A stretch of 54,980 bases of DNA from assembly GCA_029960885.1 (NCBI GenBank), contig JASBVV010000051.1, forward strand, positions 1 through 54,980. Reading direction: 5' to 3'. Positions 1-8,707 of the stretch are shown in pieces. Every line of letters starts with the position of its first letter. Position 1 is the first letter of the stretch. A program made the translations under genes and the position numbers. Source of the stretch: Kyrpidia sp. GTDB lineage: Bacteria; Bacillota; Bacilli; Kyrpidiales; Kyrpidiaceae. Under the pieces are notes generated by a model. The model was not told the DNA's origin and ran no database searches. It worked only from the letters and a program-made list of their open reading frames with translations.

Positions 1-112
1 GGCTTTGTCTGCCCCGGGAAACCACCACCTGGGTGCACCCGGCCCGCAGGCCACACCGCGCACACGCCTTCAACGCGCGTTCCAGACTATCCATCTCCTC
101 CCACCACGGCAT
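1..112 (-). CDS. uracil-DNA glycosylase, N-terminal fragment (cut by window edge)
   Basis: Only the first 37 codons lie in the window; the gene continues past position 1. The fragment begins MPWWEEMDSLERALKAC and contains a CARCGLRAGC cluster followed by TQVV. That arrangement resembles the N-terminus of family 4/5 uracil-DNA glycosylases, where paired cysteines help bind a 4Fe-4S cluster before the VVxGxG active-site strand. These enzymes excise uracil from DNA in base excision repair, and the thermostable iron-sulfur type is common in thermophiles. An AAAAGGAG sequence lies about 10 bases upstream of the chosen ATG; a second in-frame ATG at 94 has no spaced ribosome site. The call rests on a short stretch, so another cysteine-bearing protein is possible. 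Confidence 0.5.
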   Translation of the reverse strand, partial: MPWWEEMDSLERALKACARCGLRAGCTQVVVSRGRQS

Positions 113-275
113 GGGCCCACCACTCCTTTTCCCGCCGAACACCCGCCGCCCGGACCTCCTCCCGTTCAACCGCTCCCGATTCGGAACGCCGGCCCTCCCG
201 TGCGACACCGGCCATCATACCGCGACGCCCGCTTCCCTTGCGCGTCCTCCGGAGGCACCGTGCTGAAGCGCCGTG

Positions 276-689
276 CTACGGATTGCACCGCACACCATCG
301 GTGGCGTACCGCCCGAGAACCTCCCGGAGATCATCGGGAATCGGCACCGGCCTCTGGGTCCGGGGGTCGACATGCACCACCACACTCTCCCCTTCGGCGA
401 CGATGGCGCCGTGCGCTTTTGAAACGGTTTGGGTCAGTGTCATACTCGATCTGCCGATCGCTTTGACTTCCGTCCGGACGGTCAATTCCTCGTCGAAATA
501 GCACGGCACCCGAAAATCACACCGGATCGACGCGAGAACCACGCCCACCTCCCGGCCCAGAATGTCGCGGATGTCCCGCATCAGGTCCGTCCGGCCTTGT
601 TCGAAGTACACAAAATAACTCACATTGTTGACATGCCCCAATGCATCGGTCTCACAAAAGCGGACCCGAATCGTGGACAGCACCGGCAT
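276..689 (-). CDS. hotdog-fold acyl-CoA thioesterase (4HBT family)
   Basis: This 137-residue protein has the single-domain size of the 4-hydroxybenzoyl-CoA thioesterase superfamily. Residues 9-30 carry the RFxETDALGHVNN signature with the acidic residue of the active site (D15), and YFxYFEQGR follows as the long central helix. Family members hydrolyse acyl-CoA thioesters in the cytoplasm; the chain-length preference cannot be read from sequence. It runs in the same direction as the glycosylase fragment to its left and the ATPase to its right (22 bases away), so co-transcription is possible. The 163 bases between it and the glycosylase show no other gene. Confidence 0.8.
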   Translation of the reverse strand: MPVLSTIRVRFCETDALGHVNNVSYFVYFEQGRTDLMRDIRDILGREVGVVLASIRCDFRVPCYFDEELTVRTEVKAIGRSSMTLTQTVSKAHGAIVAEGESVVVHVDPRTQRPVPIPDDLREVLGRYATDGVRCNP

Positions 690-710
690 GTTCTCGCCCC
701 CTTTCCACGT

Positions 711-2429
711 CTATATCAACTTCAGACCCTCTAACCGGTTCACCGCCGCCGCCACCTCGTGAGCCCGGGGCATGGCAAGGTTGCCCGGACATCCCCGAGA
801 TCCGGCAAGGGCGGAAAAACCCTTTTGTTCCACGGAAGAAAGGAGTTCGTGGATCAAGTCCGCCATCGGTGTCCGGCCGTCCACCCGGTCGGCCAACATC
901 CGCAGACACGCGGCGATCGCCCGGGTTTGCCCGATTTCCACCAACTGTTCCACCGCCTGAAGAACCACTCGGTCGCGCCCGTAGAGAATCAACCGGGCAT
1001 CTTTCGCCTCAACTTTCCATTTCTCCCCTTCCTTCGGCCGCCTTCCCAGTTCTTGCACTTTTCGGGCGGGTTTGTCGAGCAGCGGCCCCACCGCCTCCAC
1101 CTTTCGACCGGAGGGGAATTGTTCGACTACTCGATGCGCCTCGGCGGTCACATCTTTCGGGACATAACTTTCCATTGCGATCACCGCATCGGCGATATCC
1201 AGGTAATCCCCCGCCCCGCCGACCACCAGAACGGTGGATACTCCCCACTCGTCGAACAGTTGTCGGGCCCGGTCTATGAACGGCGTGATCGGCTCGTGTT
1301 CCTTGGCCACCAGCGCCTGCATCCGCGCGTCCCGAATCATGAAGTTCGTCGCGCTGGTGTCCTCGTCGATGAGCAGCACCCGGGCACCCACCTCCACCGC
1401 CTCCATGATGTTCGCCGCTTGGGAGGTGGCTCCACTGGCCGATTCCGTGGAAAACCGATCGGTGGGCTTCCCGTGGGGGAGATCATTAATAAATGGGCTG
1501 ATGTCCACGCCGCGCACCCATCGCCCGTCCTCGGCCCGGATCTTGACGGCACTGCGGTCGGCCAGAACCCACTCTCGTCCGTCCCCGGCGATGTGATTGT
1601 AAACCCCTTGTTCCAGCGCCCGGAGCAAGGTGCTCTTTCCGTGATACCCTCCGCCGCAAATCAGGGTGATCCCCCGGGATATGGCCATCCCCGCCACCAT
1701 CCGGCCGCTGGGCAGCCGCACCTCCCGGCGGAACGCCTTCGGAGATTGAAAAGGCACGGCCCCGTGTCCCATCGGTTTGTCGCTTTGGCCGCTCTCCCGA
1801 GGCAGAACGGCTCCGTCGCCGACAAAGGCAATGAGCCCCTCCTCGGCCATCCACCGTCGGACCGCCTCCTGATCCACCGCCAAAGCGACGTGATCCCGAG
1901 CCCGATCTTGGTCCATAGCTCGCCAAAAAAAGCTCTCTTCCACCCACGCCGGAATATCGTCAAGAATCATCTCTTGGGCTTGGCGTCCCAGCACCGTTCG
2001 GCCCCGTGCGGGCAGGCCGACGACAAAACGCACCGTCAAATGGGTCTTCCCGATCTCCACCGCACTGCGTCGAATCACCACTTGACCGGGTTCCGCGATA
2101 TCGATCAACCCGCTTTTCCCGCTGCCCCGTCTCTGCCGCCACCCCTTTAACCGGTGATACGCCGTCCGCAGAATAAAATCCTCCATCGCGGTCCGCCGGA
2201 CGGGATCGGAATACAATTCCGCCGGAATGCCCGCCGTCGACAGGGGGATATCCACCCGAAACCTCGACGGCGGGGCAAACGGGTCGGATTGGACATGTTC
2301 AATCGCCAAAGTAAACGATCCGAATCGGTATGTACCTTCCAAATCGCGATAAGCCGGGTACCCCCGCCCATTGATGCGCTCCAAAGTCCGTCGCAAATCT
2401 TCCCGAACGCCTTGGGTTTGCACCGCCAT
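711..2429 (-). CDS. P-loop ATPase of the ABC class (COG3044-type)
   Basis: This 572-residue protein matches the pattern of the stand-alone 'ABC-class ATPase' family. It has a unique N-terminal region of about 240 residues, then a Walker A-like GGGYHGKST at 259-267 and a Walker B-like LLIDEDTSATNF near residue 360. It has no membrane segments and no adjacent permease, so it is unlikely to be a transporter subunit. The cellular role of this family is not established; an ATP-dependent nucleic-acid or stress function is speculation. The start has a good AGGAGAGG ribosome site. GC-rich codon use matches its neighbours. Confidence 0.75.
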   Translation of the reverse strand: MAVQTQGVREDLRRTLERINGRGYPAYRDLEGTYRFGSFTLAIEHVQSDPFAPPSRFRVDIPLSTAGIPAELYSDPVRRTAMEDFILRTAYHRLKGWRQRRGSGKSGLIDIAEPGQVVIRRSAVEIGKTHLTVRFVVGLPARGRTVLGRQAQEMILDDIPAWVEESFFWRAMDQDRARDHVALAVDQEAVRRWMAEEGLIAFVGDGAVLPRESGQSDKPMGHGAVPFQSPKAFRREVRLPSGRMVAGMAISRGITLICGGGYHGKSTLLRALEQGVYNHIAGDGREWVLADRSAVKIRAEDGRWVRGVDISPFINDLPHGKPTDRFSTESASGATSQAANIMEAVEVGARVLLIDEDTSATNFMIRDARMQALVAKEHEPITPFIDRARQLFDEWGVSTVLVVGGAGDYLDIADAVIAMESYVPKDVTAEAHRVVEQFPSGRKVEAVGPLLDKPARKVQELGRRPKEGEKWKVEAKDARLILYGRDRVVLQAVEQLVEIGQTRAIAACLRMLADRVDGRTPMADLIHELLSSVEQKGFSALAGSRGCPGNLAMPRAHEVAAAVNRLEGLKLI

Positions 2430-2459
2430 GGCAAAGCCTCTCCTTTCCTCTACCTTTAT

Positions 2460-2488
2460 ATCATATTCGGCGGCATCCCACCGCCCAA
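2460..2488 (-). promoter_or_regulatory. possible sigma-A promoter of the ABC-class ATPase gene
   Basis: On the minus strand a TATGAT -10 (2460-2465) lies 17 bases from TTGGGC (2483-2488), about 30 bases upstream of the ATPase start. The -10 matches five of six consensus bases and the -35 only three, so this is a weak call based on spacing and position. Confidence 0.3.
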
Positions 2489-2767
2489 TCCCTCCCCACA
2501 GGCCGACAATTTCCTGGTATGTTTAAAATTTCTCATCCCTGGCCAGGATAGAACCATCTGGTACTCTTGAGCCTCTACCCGGGACCACGCCGGCGGTGGA
2601 AGAGGACGTTGTGCACGAAGCTCGTATTAACCCAGGCCTCCCATGCCGGAGCCTTCTGGATCGACAACCCCTTCGCCGTTTTCGACTCCGCGCGCAACCT
2701 GGCCCCGTGGACGGCCGGCGGAGCGGACGGTACAGCGGGGGCCCTGGCGTCCCGGGGCGGTGACGTG

Positions 2768-3328
2768 ATGGCGGACGGGACATATCACCAGTATCTCGTA
2801 AAACCTGGCGAGACAATCTATCGCATCGCGAAACGATTCGGCATTTCCCCGGAAACCCTTCAAGCGGTCAACGGCATCGCCGACCCGAGATTTCTGCAGA
2901 GCGGTCGGATGCTCACAATTCCCGACGGGGCTCAACCGGCTTTCGCAATGAACCGGGGAGCGGAATCCGGGACGACCGAGGAAGGAAAGCCGGCGGCGCC
3001 GTTGGCCGTGTTCTATTGTACCTTAACCGCTTACACAGCGGGACCCGAATCGACGGGCAAATCTCCCGGCGACCCGGGGTACGGAGTGACGGCGAGCGGA
3101 AGACCCGCCAGGGATGGTCGGACCGTGGCCGTGGACCCGAGGGTCATTCCCATCGGCACCAAGCTGTACATCGAAGGTGTGGGCTACCGTGTGGCGGAAG
3201 ACACCGGAGGAGCCATTCGGGGCATGCGAATCGACGTGTACATGACCGACGTCGACAAAGCGCGCCAATTCGGCGTCAAACGGGATGTTCCCGTCTATGT
3301 GGTCGAATATCCGCCCAAATCGATATGA
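2768..3328 (+). CDS. LysM and 3D domain cell-wall protein
   Basis: The protein (186 residues from this start) has two recognisable parts. An N-terminal LysM domain (YLVKPGETIYRIAKRFGI, about residues 8-55) binds peptidoglycan. A C-terminal 3D domain (about 85-180) contains FYCTLTAYT, the VTASGR strand, VAVDPRVIPIGTKLYIEG and a final D-x-Y-xx-D region with the conserved aspartates. 3D domains resemble the MltA/Sps lytic transglycosylase core and occur in wall-associated proteins such as YocH. No signal peptide is visible from this ATG. The frame stays open upstream to 2567, and a TTG at 2609 also has a purine-rich stretch in front, so the true start may be earlier. GGGGCGG precedes the chosen start. 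Confidence 0.75.
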   Translation: MADGTYHQYLVKPGETIYRIAKRFGISPETLQAVNGIADPRFLQSGRMLTIPDGAQPAFAMNRGAESGTTEEGKPAAPLAVFYCTLTAYTAGPESTGKSPGDPGYGVTASGRPARDGRTVAVDPRVIPIGTKLYIEGVGYRVAEDTGGAIRGMRIDVYMTDVDKARQFGVKRDVPVYVVEYPPKSI

Positions 3329-3333
3329 ACAAA

Positions 3334-3353
3334 GGCCACCCGCCCAGGTGGCC
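3334..3353. terminator. hairpin between converging genes
   Basis: A perfect 7-bp stem GGCCACC / GGTGGCC with a six-base loop lies six bases after the LysM-3D stop codon and 40 bases after the sigma-like gene on the other strand. The minus-strand side is followed by TTTGTT, so it may serve mainly the leftward gene. The T-tract is short. Confidence 0.5.
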
Positions 3354-3393
3354 TCCCTCCCGGTCAGACATACGACCCGGGATATACCTCCGT

Positions 3394-4014
3394 TTATCCG
3401 GCCAAACTATTCCACAACTCCACCACCGCAGGGTGGTTCATCATCTTTTTCTTCACCCGGGCAATAGCGTTGTCCACCGCCTTCACGCTGACAAGGTCCA
3501 GATCCTCCGAAATCTCCCGGTAAGATTGCTCGTATATGTATCGGCGAACAAAACACTCTCTCTCCAGATCCGTCAAGAGTTGTTCCAGTAATTCATACAG
3601 GCGCTCTCGTGCCGCCTTCAGCACCAATTCGTGAATCACATCTTCCTCCACGGCGGGCGTCGCCCCCGGCAAGTGCTCTCCCCGATCGTTGACCGGTCCC
3701 TGCTCGTCCACCCGTTTCATCTGATTCATGAACATATACTTGGCTCCGTACACGCGCCGCTTCATCATCGTTTTCATACGGTTCTCCACAAACATCTTAG
3801 CAAAAGGCAAAAACGGCACATGGCCGCTGCGGAACGATCGCACCGCATTCCACAATTCGATGCGGAGGACCTGCGCCACTTCATCGTCCGTTTCATAGGG
3901 GATCCAGTACCTCTGGGCCAGCCCCCCCAAGAGAGGATTGAGGCGCTGAACCAACTCTGAAAACGCGTCCGCCTCAGACTTGGCCCGACATGCGAGAGCC
4001 GTCAACTCATCCAT
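3394..4014 (-). CDS. sigma-70 family RNA polymerase sigma factor (SigH-like size)
   Basis: This 206-residue protein has the two-domain layout of small sigma factors. The N-terminal half (about 10-90) resembles region 2, with an FLPFAKMFVENRMKTMMKRR segment ending in a basic stretch. The C-terminal half (about 130-200) resembles region 4, with the helix-turn-helix YEQSYREISEDLDLVSVKAVDNAIARVKKK seen here in outline. It would direct RNA polymerase to a specific promoter set. No anti-sigma partner is adjacent. The closest recognised type is the sporulation or competence sigma-H/ComX-like group, but the exact member is not clear. Ribosome site GGGGTGAGG precedes ATG. Confidence 0.65.
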   Translation of the reverse strand: MDELTALACRAKSEADAFSELVQRLNPLLGGLAQRYWIPYETDDEVAQVLRIELWNAVRSFRSGHVPFLPFAKMFVENRMKTMMKRRVYGAKYMFMNQMKRVDEQGPVNDRGEHLPGATPAVEEDVIHELVLKAARERLYELLEQLLTDLERECFVRRYIYEQSYREISEDLDLVSVKAVDNAIARVKKKMMNHPAVVELWNSLAG

Positions 4015-4405
4015 CTGACTTCCTCACCCCATTGCGACCGGCTCTACCCGGTTCTCATCTCTGCGGACCGCTTTGATGACCGATCACACATATCAAGCGG
4101 TGGACGGGACGGACCGCCGTTCTTCGCCTTTTTCGGCCCGCCGCTTCCTTCTACAATCTCTCATCTGTGTTCTTGGCTCTCTATGTACGTCTATGCTGTT
4201 ATCGCCACGCCCCGGGATCCCACCCCGCGATCCTACACCGTCTTATGGAAAGGCTCATTCCCACTGACAGGTTCCATTGACCCAATCTCACGTTTTTCGA
4301 GGATGTCCGACGAAATCCGACAAATCCCGTACCCGCATTGTAAGGGAATCCATCTTTATCCGGCATGAGACATTTGGACTAAAAACCCCTCTTAATCACG
4401 GAATT

Positions 4406-4412
4406 GTTCGAC
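4406..4412. promoter_or_regulatory. possible Spo0A box
   Basis: TTCGACA is the exact reverse complement of the Spo0A box TGTCGAA, and a one-mismatch copy TCCGACA lies at 4316-4322. Both are between a sigma-factor gene and the sporulation pair ytrH-ytrI. A 7-base match alone is weak evidence. Confidence 0.25.
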
Positions 4413-4585
4413 AAGCGTTCCCCTCACTGGGAAATTAGACCTATTTTTAAATCTCCTGTGTACGATTTGATAGGTTTTTGTAACATCGCGTAGGTCTTTC
4501 GGTGCGTTGGCATCGTGCTCGGGCCATGGCGATCGGAGAGGAAGCGAGGCGGCGATCCAATTCCATCAAGTGAAAAACCGGAGGA

Positions 4586-4614
4586 CATATCCGAACCCCG
4601 GCGCCCATACGTAT
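4586..4614 (+). promoter_or_regulatory. candidate sigma-E promoter of ytrH-ytrI
   Basis: CATATC (from 4586) and CATACGTAT (4606-4614) have the spacing and partial sequence of mother-cell sigma-E promoters (ATA at -35, CATACANT at -10). ytrH is a known sigma-E gene in Bacillus subtilis. Transcription would begin just ahead of the ribosome site, leaving a very short leader. Confidence 0.35.
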
Positions 4615-4632
4615 GGACGAGGGGGGCGGAAC

Positions 4633-4959
4633 ATGGACCGATTCACGAGCACCGTGGTGCTGGATTTTTTCGTGTCTTTCGGCATTGTCCTCGGCGGCTC
4701 ACTCATCGGCGGCATCGCCGCCGTCCTGGTGCACCTGCCGCCGGGGAGCACCATGATGCGCCTGGCGGATCATCTGAAAATCTGGGGGTTGGTCAGCGCC
4801 TTGGGCGGCACGATGGATACCCTGCGGGTCATTGAAACGGGGGTTCTCGGCGGTCAATTGTCGCCGGTTGCAAAACAGTTCACATACCTCATCGCCGCAT
4901 TCCTGGGCAGTCAAACGGCATACCTGGTGCTTCGGGCCGCCACCGGGATTCGGCCGTGA
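4633..4959 (+). CDS. ytrH: sporulation membrane protein YtrH
   Basis: This 108-residue protein is close to the roughly 110 residues of YtrH. It has three hydrophobic segments: about 8-36 (FFVSFGIVLGGSLIGGIAAVLVHLPPG), 45-66 and 85-105. The GGSLIGGIAA and WGLVSALGGTMDT motifs fit the family. YtrH is a mother-cell membrane protein needed for efficient sporulation in B. subtilis. The longer frame starting at 4507 is rejected because GGGGGGCGG stands directly before ATG 4633 and homology begins there. The last codons overlap the ytrI start by four bases (ATGA-type coupling). Confidence 0.85.
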   Translation: MDRFTSTVVLDFFVSFGIVLGGSLIGGIAAVLVHLPPGSTMMRLADHLKIWGLVSALGGTMDTLRVIETGVLGGQLSPVAKQFTYLIAAFLGSQTAYLVLRAATGIRP

Positions 4960-5450
4960 ACCCGATTCGCGCGGCAGCCGTCTTTCTCCTGGGTATGGTG
5001 GCCGGAGCGGCCGGCTGGATGGCCGTCACCGCACGGGAAATGGACGACCTTCACTATGCCGTAGAACAATACCGGCTGAACACCGACCGGCTCACCGAAG
5101 AGCTGGACGGCCTGCGGACCAAGCTCCATCAGCAACTCAAAGAGCGGCAAATTCAGACGGTGAACATCCATGTGCAAACAGACGATCCCTTTGCCGAGAT
5201 CGCCATCATCCGTTTCGCCAAAGATCAGACCAAAACGTTGATCGGAAAGCCCCTCGAGAACCTCGAAAATCATCCCGATCTCATCATCGGTCTTTTGGAG
5301 GGGCGAACCATCCAGGTGGACGGGCACACCTGGATGATCCACGTTCAAGCGGTGGTGGTCGGCGAGGCGCTCCACCTGTACCTGACGGGCGGGCCCGCGA
5401 ACCCCCAGCCCGGCCCCGCTCCAGCCTTCCCGGGGAGCACCGCCCCGTGA
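4956..5450 (+). CDS. ytrI: sporulation membrane protein YtrI
   Basis: This 164-residue protein has one N-terminal membrane helix (AAAVFLLGMVAGAAGWMAV), a probable coiled coil (about 25-60, rich in Leu, Glu and Arg) and a soluble alpha/beta tail, which is the YtrI layout. It follows ytrH with a four-base overlap, as in B. subtilis, where the two act together in sporulation. The C-terminus is a proline-rich tail (PANPQPGPAPAFPG), probably disordered. It converges on ilvD, with the two stop codons one base apart. Confidence 0.8.
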   Translation: MNPIRAAAVFLLGMVAGAAGWMAVTAREMDDLHYAVEQYRLNTDRLTEELDGLRTKLHQQLKERQIQTVNIHVQTDDPFAEIAIIRFAKDQTKTLIGKPLENLENHPDLIIGLLEGRTIQVDGHTWMIHVQAVVVGEALHLYLTGGPANPQPGPAPAFPGSTAP

Positions 5451-5451
5451 C

Positions 5452-7122
5452 TCAGTCCAGTTTCAACACCGCCCCGGTGTTGGCCGAAGTCACCAGTTTC
5501 GAATATCGGGCGAGATATCCAGAACGCACCTTGGGTTCGGGAGCCCGCCATTTCGCTCGTCGGGCCGCCAATTCCTCATCGCTGAGCTTGACTTCGAGCC
5601 GCCGGCCGGGAATGTCGATGACCACCACATCGCCGTCTTGCAACAGGGCGATCGGCCCACCTTCGGCCGCTTCGGGTGAAATGTGTCCAACGCTGATGCC
5701 CCTGGAACCGCCCGAAAACCGGCCGTCGGTGATCAGTGCCACCTTCGCCCCCAGTCCCATGCCGGCCAGAGCCGAGGTGGGCGCCAGCATCTCCGGCATA
5801 CCGGGGCCGCCTTTGGGGCCCTCATACCGGATGACCACCACATCACCCTCCCGGATCTTGCCGGACATGATCCCCTCGAACGCTTCATCCTGGGACTCGA
5901 AAATCACCGCCGGACCCTCAAACCGCTTCACCGACTGATCGACGGCTCCTGCCTTGATCACCGCCCCGTCCGGTGCCAAATTGCCGTGCAGAATCGCCAA
6001 ACCCCCGGTTTGACTGTACGCTTTTTCCAGAGGCCGAATCACTTCCGGGTCCCGGATTTCCGCCGCGGCAATGTTCTCTCCCAGGGTGCGGCCGGTCACC
6101 GTCAGGGCATCCAGATGAAGCAGGCCGTTGATCCGGCTCAGTTCCTTAAGAATGGCCGAGATGCCCCCCGCCCGGTGCACGTCCTCCATGTGCCAATGGG
6201 AAGCCGGGCTGACTTTACACAGATGCGGCGTGCGCCGGGAGATTCCATCGATCCGGGACAAGGGGTAATCCACCCCCGCCTCTTTGGCGATGGCCATGGT
6301 GTGAAGCACCGTATTGGTGGATCCGCCCATTGCCATATCCAGAGCGAACGCATTATCCAGGGAGTCCACCGTGACGATATCCCTGGGTTTGATATCCCGG
6401 CGCACCAGTTCCATAATCTGATCGGCCGCCCTCCGGGCCAAAGCCTCCCGTTCCGGGGTGTCGGCGAGGATCGACCCGTTTCCGGGGAGCGCCATGCCCA
6501 GGGCTTCGGACAAACAGTTCATGGAATTGGCCGTGAACATGCCGGAACAGGATCCGCAACCCGGACATCCGTAATCTTCCAGTTCCTTCAGTTCCTCCAG
6601 GGAAATCTGCCCGGACTGATAAGCGCCCACCCCTTCAAAAACCGAAATGAGGTCCACGCTTTTTCCCGAAGGAGTGCGTCCCGCCGCCATCGGCCCCCCA
6701 CTGATGAAAATGGTCGGGATGTTCACCCTCATCGCCGCCATTAACATGCCCGGAGTAATTTTGTCGCAATTGGGAATACAGATGAGTCCGTCGAACCAAT
6801 GAGCCATGGCCATGGTTTCCACCGAATCGGCGATCAATTCCCGACTCGGCAATGAATAACGCATGCCGATATGCCCCATGGCAATGCCGTCGTCCACGCC
6901 GATGGTGTTGAATTCAAAAGGAACCCCGCCCGCTTCCCGCACGGCTTCTTTCACCAATCGACCAAACGCCTGCAGATGCACGTGGCCGGGAATGATCTCC
7001 ACAAAGGAGTTGCAGATCCCGATGAAAGGTTTGTCGAAGTCTTCGTCCCGCAACCCGGTGGCCTTCAACAGACTGCGGTGCGGTGCTTTGTCCACACCGC
7101 GTTTGATCATATCACTGCGCAC
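5452..7122 (-). CDS. ilvD: dihydroxy-acid dehydratase
   Basis: IlvD dehydrates 2,3-dihydroxy-isovalerate and 2,3-dihydroxy-3-methylvalerate in valine, isoleucine and pantothenate synthesis. The 556 residues are full length. Visible motifs are [14 protein letters not shown] (37-50), CIPNCDK with C119, CPGCGSC (186-192) and the C-terminal GRFSGGSRG. The cysteines ligate the iron-sulfur cluster. The PGHVHL variant at 45-50 replaces the PCN motif of the plant/mycobacterial 2Fe-2S class, which suggests the oxygen-labile class instead (family knowledge, not tested). No other ilv or leu genes are in the window, so it is a detached member of the pathway. Confidence 0.95.
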   Translation of the reverse strand: MRSDMIKRGVDKAPHRSLLKATGLRDEDFDKPFIGICNSFVEIIPGHVHLQAFGRLVKEAVREAGGVPFEFNTIGVDDGIAMGHIGMRYSLPSRELIADSVETMAMAHWFDGLICIPNCDKITPGMLMAAMRVNIPTIFISGGPMAAGRTPSGKSVDLISVFEGVGAYQSGQISLEELKELEDYGCPGCGSCSGMFTANSMNCLSEALGMALPGNGSILADTPEREALARRAADQIMELVRRDIKPRDIVTVDSLDNAFALDMAMGGSTNTVLHTMAIAKEAGVDYPLSRIDGISRRTPHLCKVSPASHWHMEDVHRAGGISAILKELSRINGLLHLDALTVTGRTLGENIAAAEIRDPEVIRPLEKAYSQTGGLAILHGNLAPDGAVIKAGAVDQSVKRFEGPAVIFESQDEAFEGIMSGKIREGDVVVIRYEGPKGGPGMPEMLAPTSALAGMGLGAKVALITDGRFSGGSRGISVGHISPEAAEGGPIALLQDGDVVVIDIPGRRLEVKLSDEELAARRAKWRAPEPKVRSGYLARYSKLVTSANTGAVLKLD

Positions 7123-7189
7123 AATGCTCCACTCCTTTGTTCCCGTGACCGGGGCAGCCGGTCGATCCGCAATCTTTCAGACTGCTCTT

Positions 7190-7218
7190 ATTCTATCAGT
7201 GGGTTCGTACTTTGTACA
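7190..7218 (-). promoter_or_regulatory. putative sigma-A promoter of ilvD
   Basis: The minus strand shows TGTACA (7213-7218), a 17-base spacer and TAGAAT (7190-7195), about 70 bases upstream of the ilvD start. The -35 sits in the small dyad GTAC-AAA-GTAC, which might also bind a regulator. Confidence 0.4.
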
Positions 7219-7260
7219 GAAGCGGCGGGTTCGGGCGTCCCGGCAGCCCCCGGTCCCGCC

Positions 7261-8610
7261 TCAGCCCATTTCCAATAACACCTGCCGATAATTGCGTATG
7301 GTTGTCAATCCATGGCGCAGAGCGGCCTCCGCCCGGATAAAATCGCCCCGTTTCCGATACAGTTCCACCAAGTCCGGGTATGCATCGGACAGCTGTTCCT
7401 CATCTCCCCGGGTTTGCCACACGGACACCGCCCTTTCCAAATGCGCGACAGCTTCCTCCAGATCGCCGTGCTCCAACAGCACCTGGGCCAACAACCGGAG
7501 AATTCTCGCCTCCTCCCCGCTGCCCGCCTCCGCGAACTGCAGGGCCTGTCGGCACGTTGCCTCGGCTTCGGCCGAATTCCCGTTTTGAAACGACAGCAGC
7601 GCCATATGAAACAATGTATCGAGCCACTCGGCCCGATGACCGGCACTCCGGTACTCCTCGGCACATTCCTTCAACATGTACATGGAATCCGCGACTTTCC
7701 CAAGTGAACCATAGTACCGGGCATACCGCATCTTGATGTCCAGGTACAACTTTTGCCGACGCACGTGTTCGAACAGCCGCATCGCCCGTTCCGCATACTG
7801 GCACGCCTTGCGATCCTCTCCCATTTCGTGCAGAACGTCAGCCAAATGCAACGTCACTTTCCCGGTTTCCACCGGATCCTTTTGAACGGCTGCAAACGCT
7901 TTGGCCAGTACCTGTCCCGCTTCTTCCAGCCGTCCGACCCGGGCGTAGGCGATCCCCAGGTGATAGTACACCTCGGAACAGAGCGTATCGAAGAGGTGAG
8001 GATCCCGTTCCATCCATTCGCACGCCTTCTCCCAATGGTAAATGGCAAGCGACGTCCGCCGCAAATGAAATCGAACTTGGGCCAGGCGATCCAAACATCG
8101 CACCATCGCGCACGGCTCGGTTTGTCCGTCCAGCTCCTCCACCAAGCCCTCCAGGATTCCCTCGGCCTGTTCCCATTGTTCCGTTCGTATCAAACATTCT
8201 GCTAAATCCATGCGCAATTTCCACGATGGTACACACAAAGGGGATTTCTGCAAGAGGTCCTGGAGAATCGGGATGGCCTCCTCGACCATGCCGGCCTCCA
8301 TCTTTCCCTGCGCCAGTTTGTACAGCGCATTCTGACGCGTCTGCAGCGCGACATCGGAAAGAAAGTGCTCCAACGGCAACCCGAGGCGATCGGCCAACGC
8401 GCGCAGCACCCGGTACGAAGGCATCGCCTTGTCCGATTCAATCTGGCTGACCATACTGACGGTGACGATACCGTCAGCCAGCAGTTGCTGAGTCAACCCC
8501 CGCGCCTTCCGCGCCTCGCGTATCTTCCATCCTAAGGAACCAGTCGGGTTCTCTGTTCGTTTTTCGGCCGACGACGGTCGACCTCCTACCCGGTTCCTAC
8601 TCACTGACAC
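7261..8610 (-). CDS. XRE-family transcriptional regulator with TPR repeats
   Basis: The 449-residue protein has an N-terminal Cro/C1-type helix-turn-helix (about 27-82: KIREARKARGLTQQLLADGIVTVSMVSQIESDKAMPS). About 350 residues of tetratricopeptide-like helical repeats follow (for example YYHLGIAYARVGRLEEAGQVLAKAF and ARILRLLAQVLLEHGDLEEAVAHLERAV). This layout is shared by peptide- or protein-sensing regulators of the Rap/PlcR/Rgg type, but no signalling-peptide gene is visible next to it. It is monocistronic between ilvD and a dehydrogenase gene. AGGAGGGG lies directly upstream of the start. Target genes are unknown. Confidence 0.8.
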   Translation of the reverse strand: MSVSRNRVGGRPSSAEKRTENPTGSLGWKIREARKARGLTQQLLADGIVTVSMVSQIESDKAMPSYRVLRALADRLGLPLEHFLSDVALQTRQNALYKLAQGKMEAGMVEEAIPILQDLLQKSPLCVPSWKLRMDLAECLIRTEQWEQAEGILEGLVEELDGQTEPCAMVRCLDRLAQVRFHLRRTSLAIYHWEKACEWMERDPHLFDTLCSEVYYHLGIAYARVGRLEEAGQVLAKAFAAVQKDPVETGKVTLHLADVLHEMGEDRKACQYAERAMRLFEHVRRQKLYLDIKMRYARYYGSLGKVADSMYMLKECAEEYRSAGHRAEWLDTLFHMALLSFQNGNSAEAEATCRQALQFAEAGSGEEARILRLLAQVLLEHGDLEEAVAHLERAVSVWQTRGDEEQLSDAYPDLVELYRKRGDFIRAEAALRHGLTTIRNYRQVLLEMG

Positions 8611-8661
8611 CCCTCCTACCCCATGGCATCGTCCACATCTGTAGAAACTGTGGCAAACACC

Positions 8662-8670
8662 ACTATACCA
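8662..8670 (-). promoter_or_regulatory. extended -10 promoter of the XRE-TPR gene
   Basis: The minus strand reads TGGTATAGT, an extended -10 (TGN-TATAGT), about 50 bases upstream of the regulator start. No good -35 is seen, as is usual for this promoter type. Confidence 0.35.
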
Positions 8671-8707
8671 TAGCCCCCGAAGTTGGACTAGATTAATTTC
8701 CTTTAAC

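Larger units (their letters stand above)
4015..4632. other. 618-base intergenic region between divergent genes
   Basis: No convincing coding frame is seen. Short frames at 4073-4267 and 4183-4368 have no ribosome site and no recognisable protein. The stretch from about 4370 to 4500 is visibly more AT-rich than the surroundings. It probably holds promoters for the leftward sigma-like gene and the rightward ytrH. A TTCGACA box and a sigma-E-like promoter are listed separately. Confidence 0.5.

Noticed and set aside
4073-4368. Small frames in the 4015-4632 intergenic region
   Set aside because: They have no ribosome sites and no recognisable domain or membrane/signal pattern.
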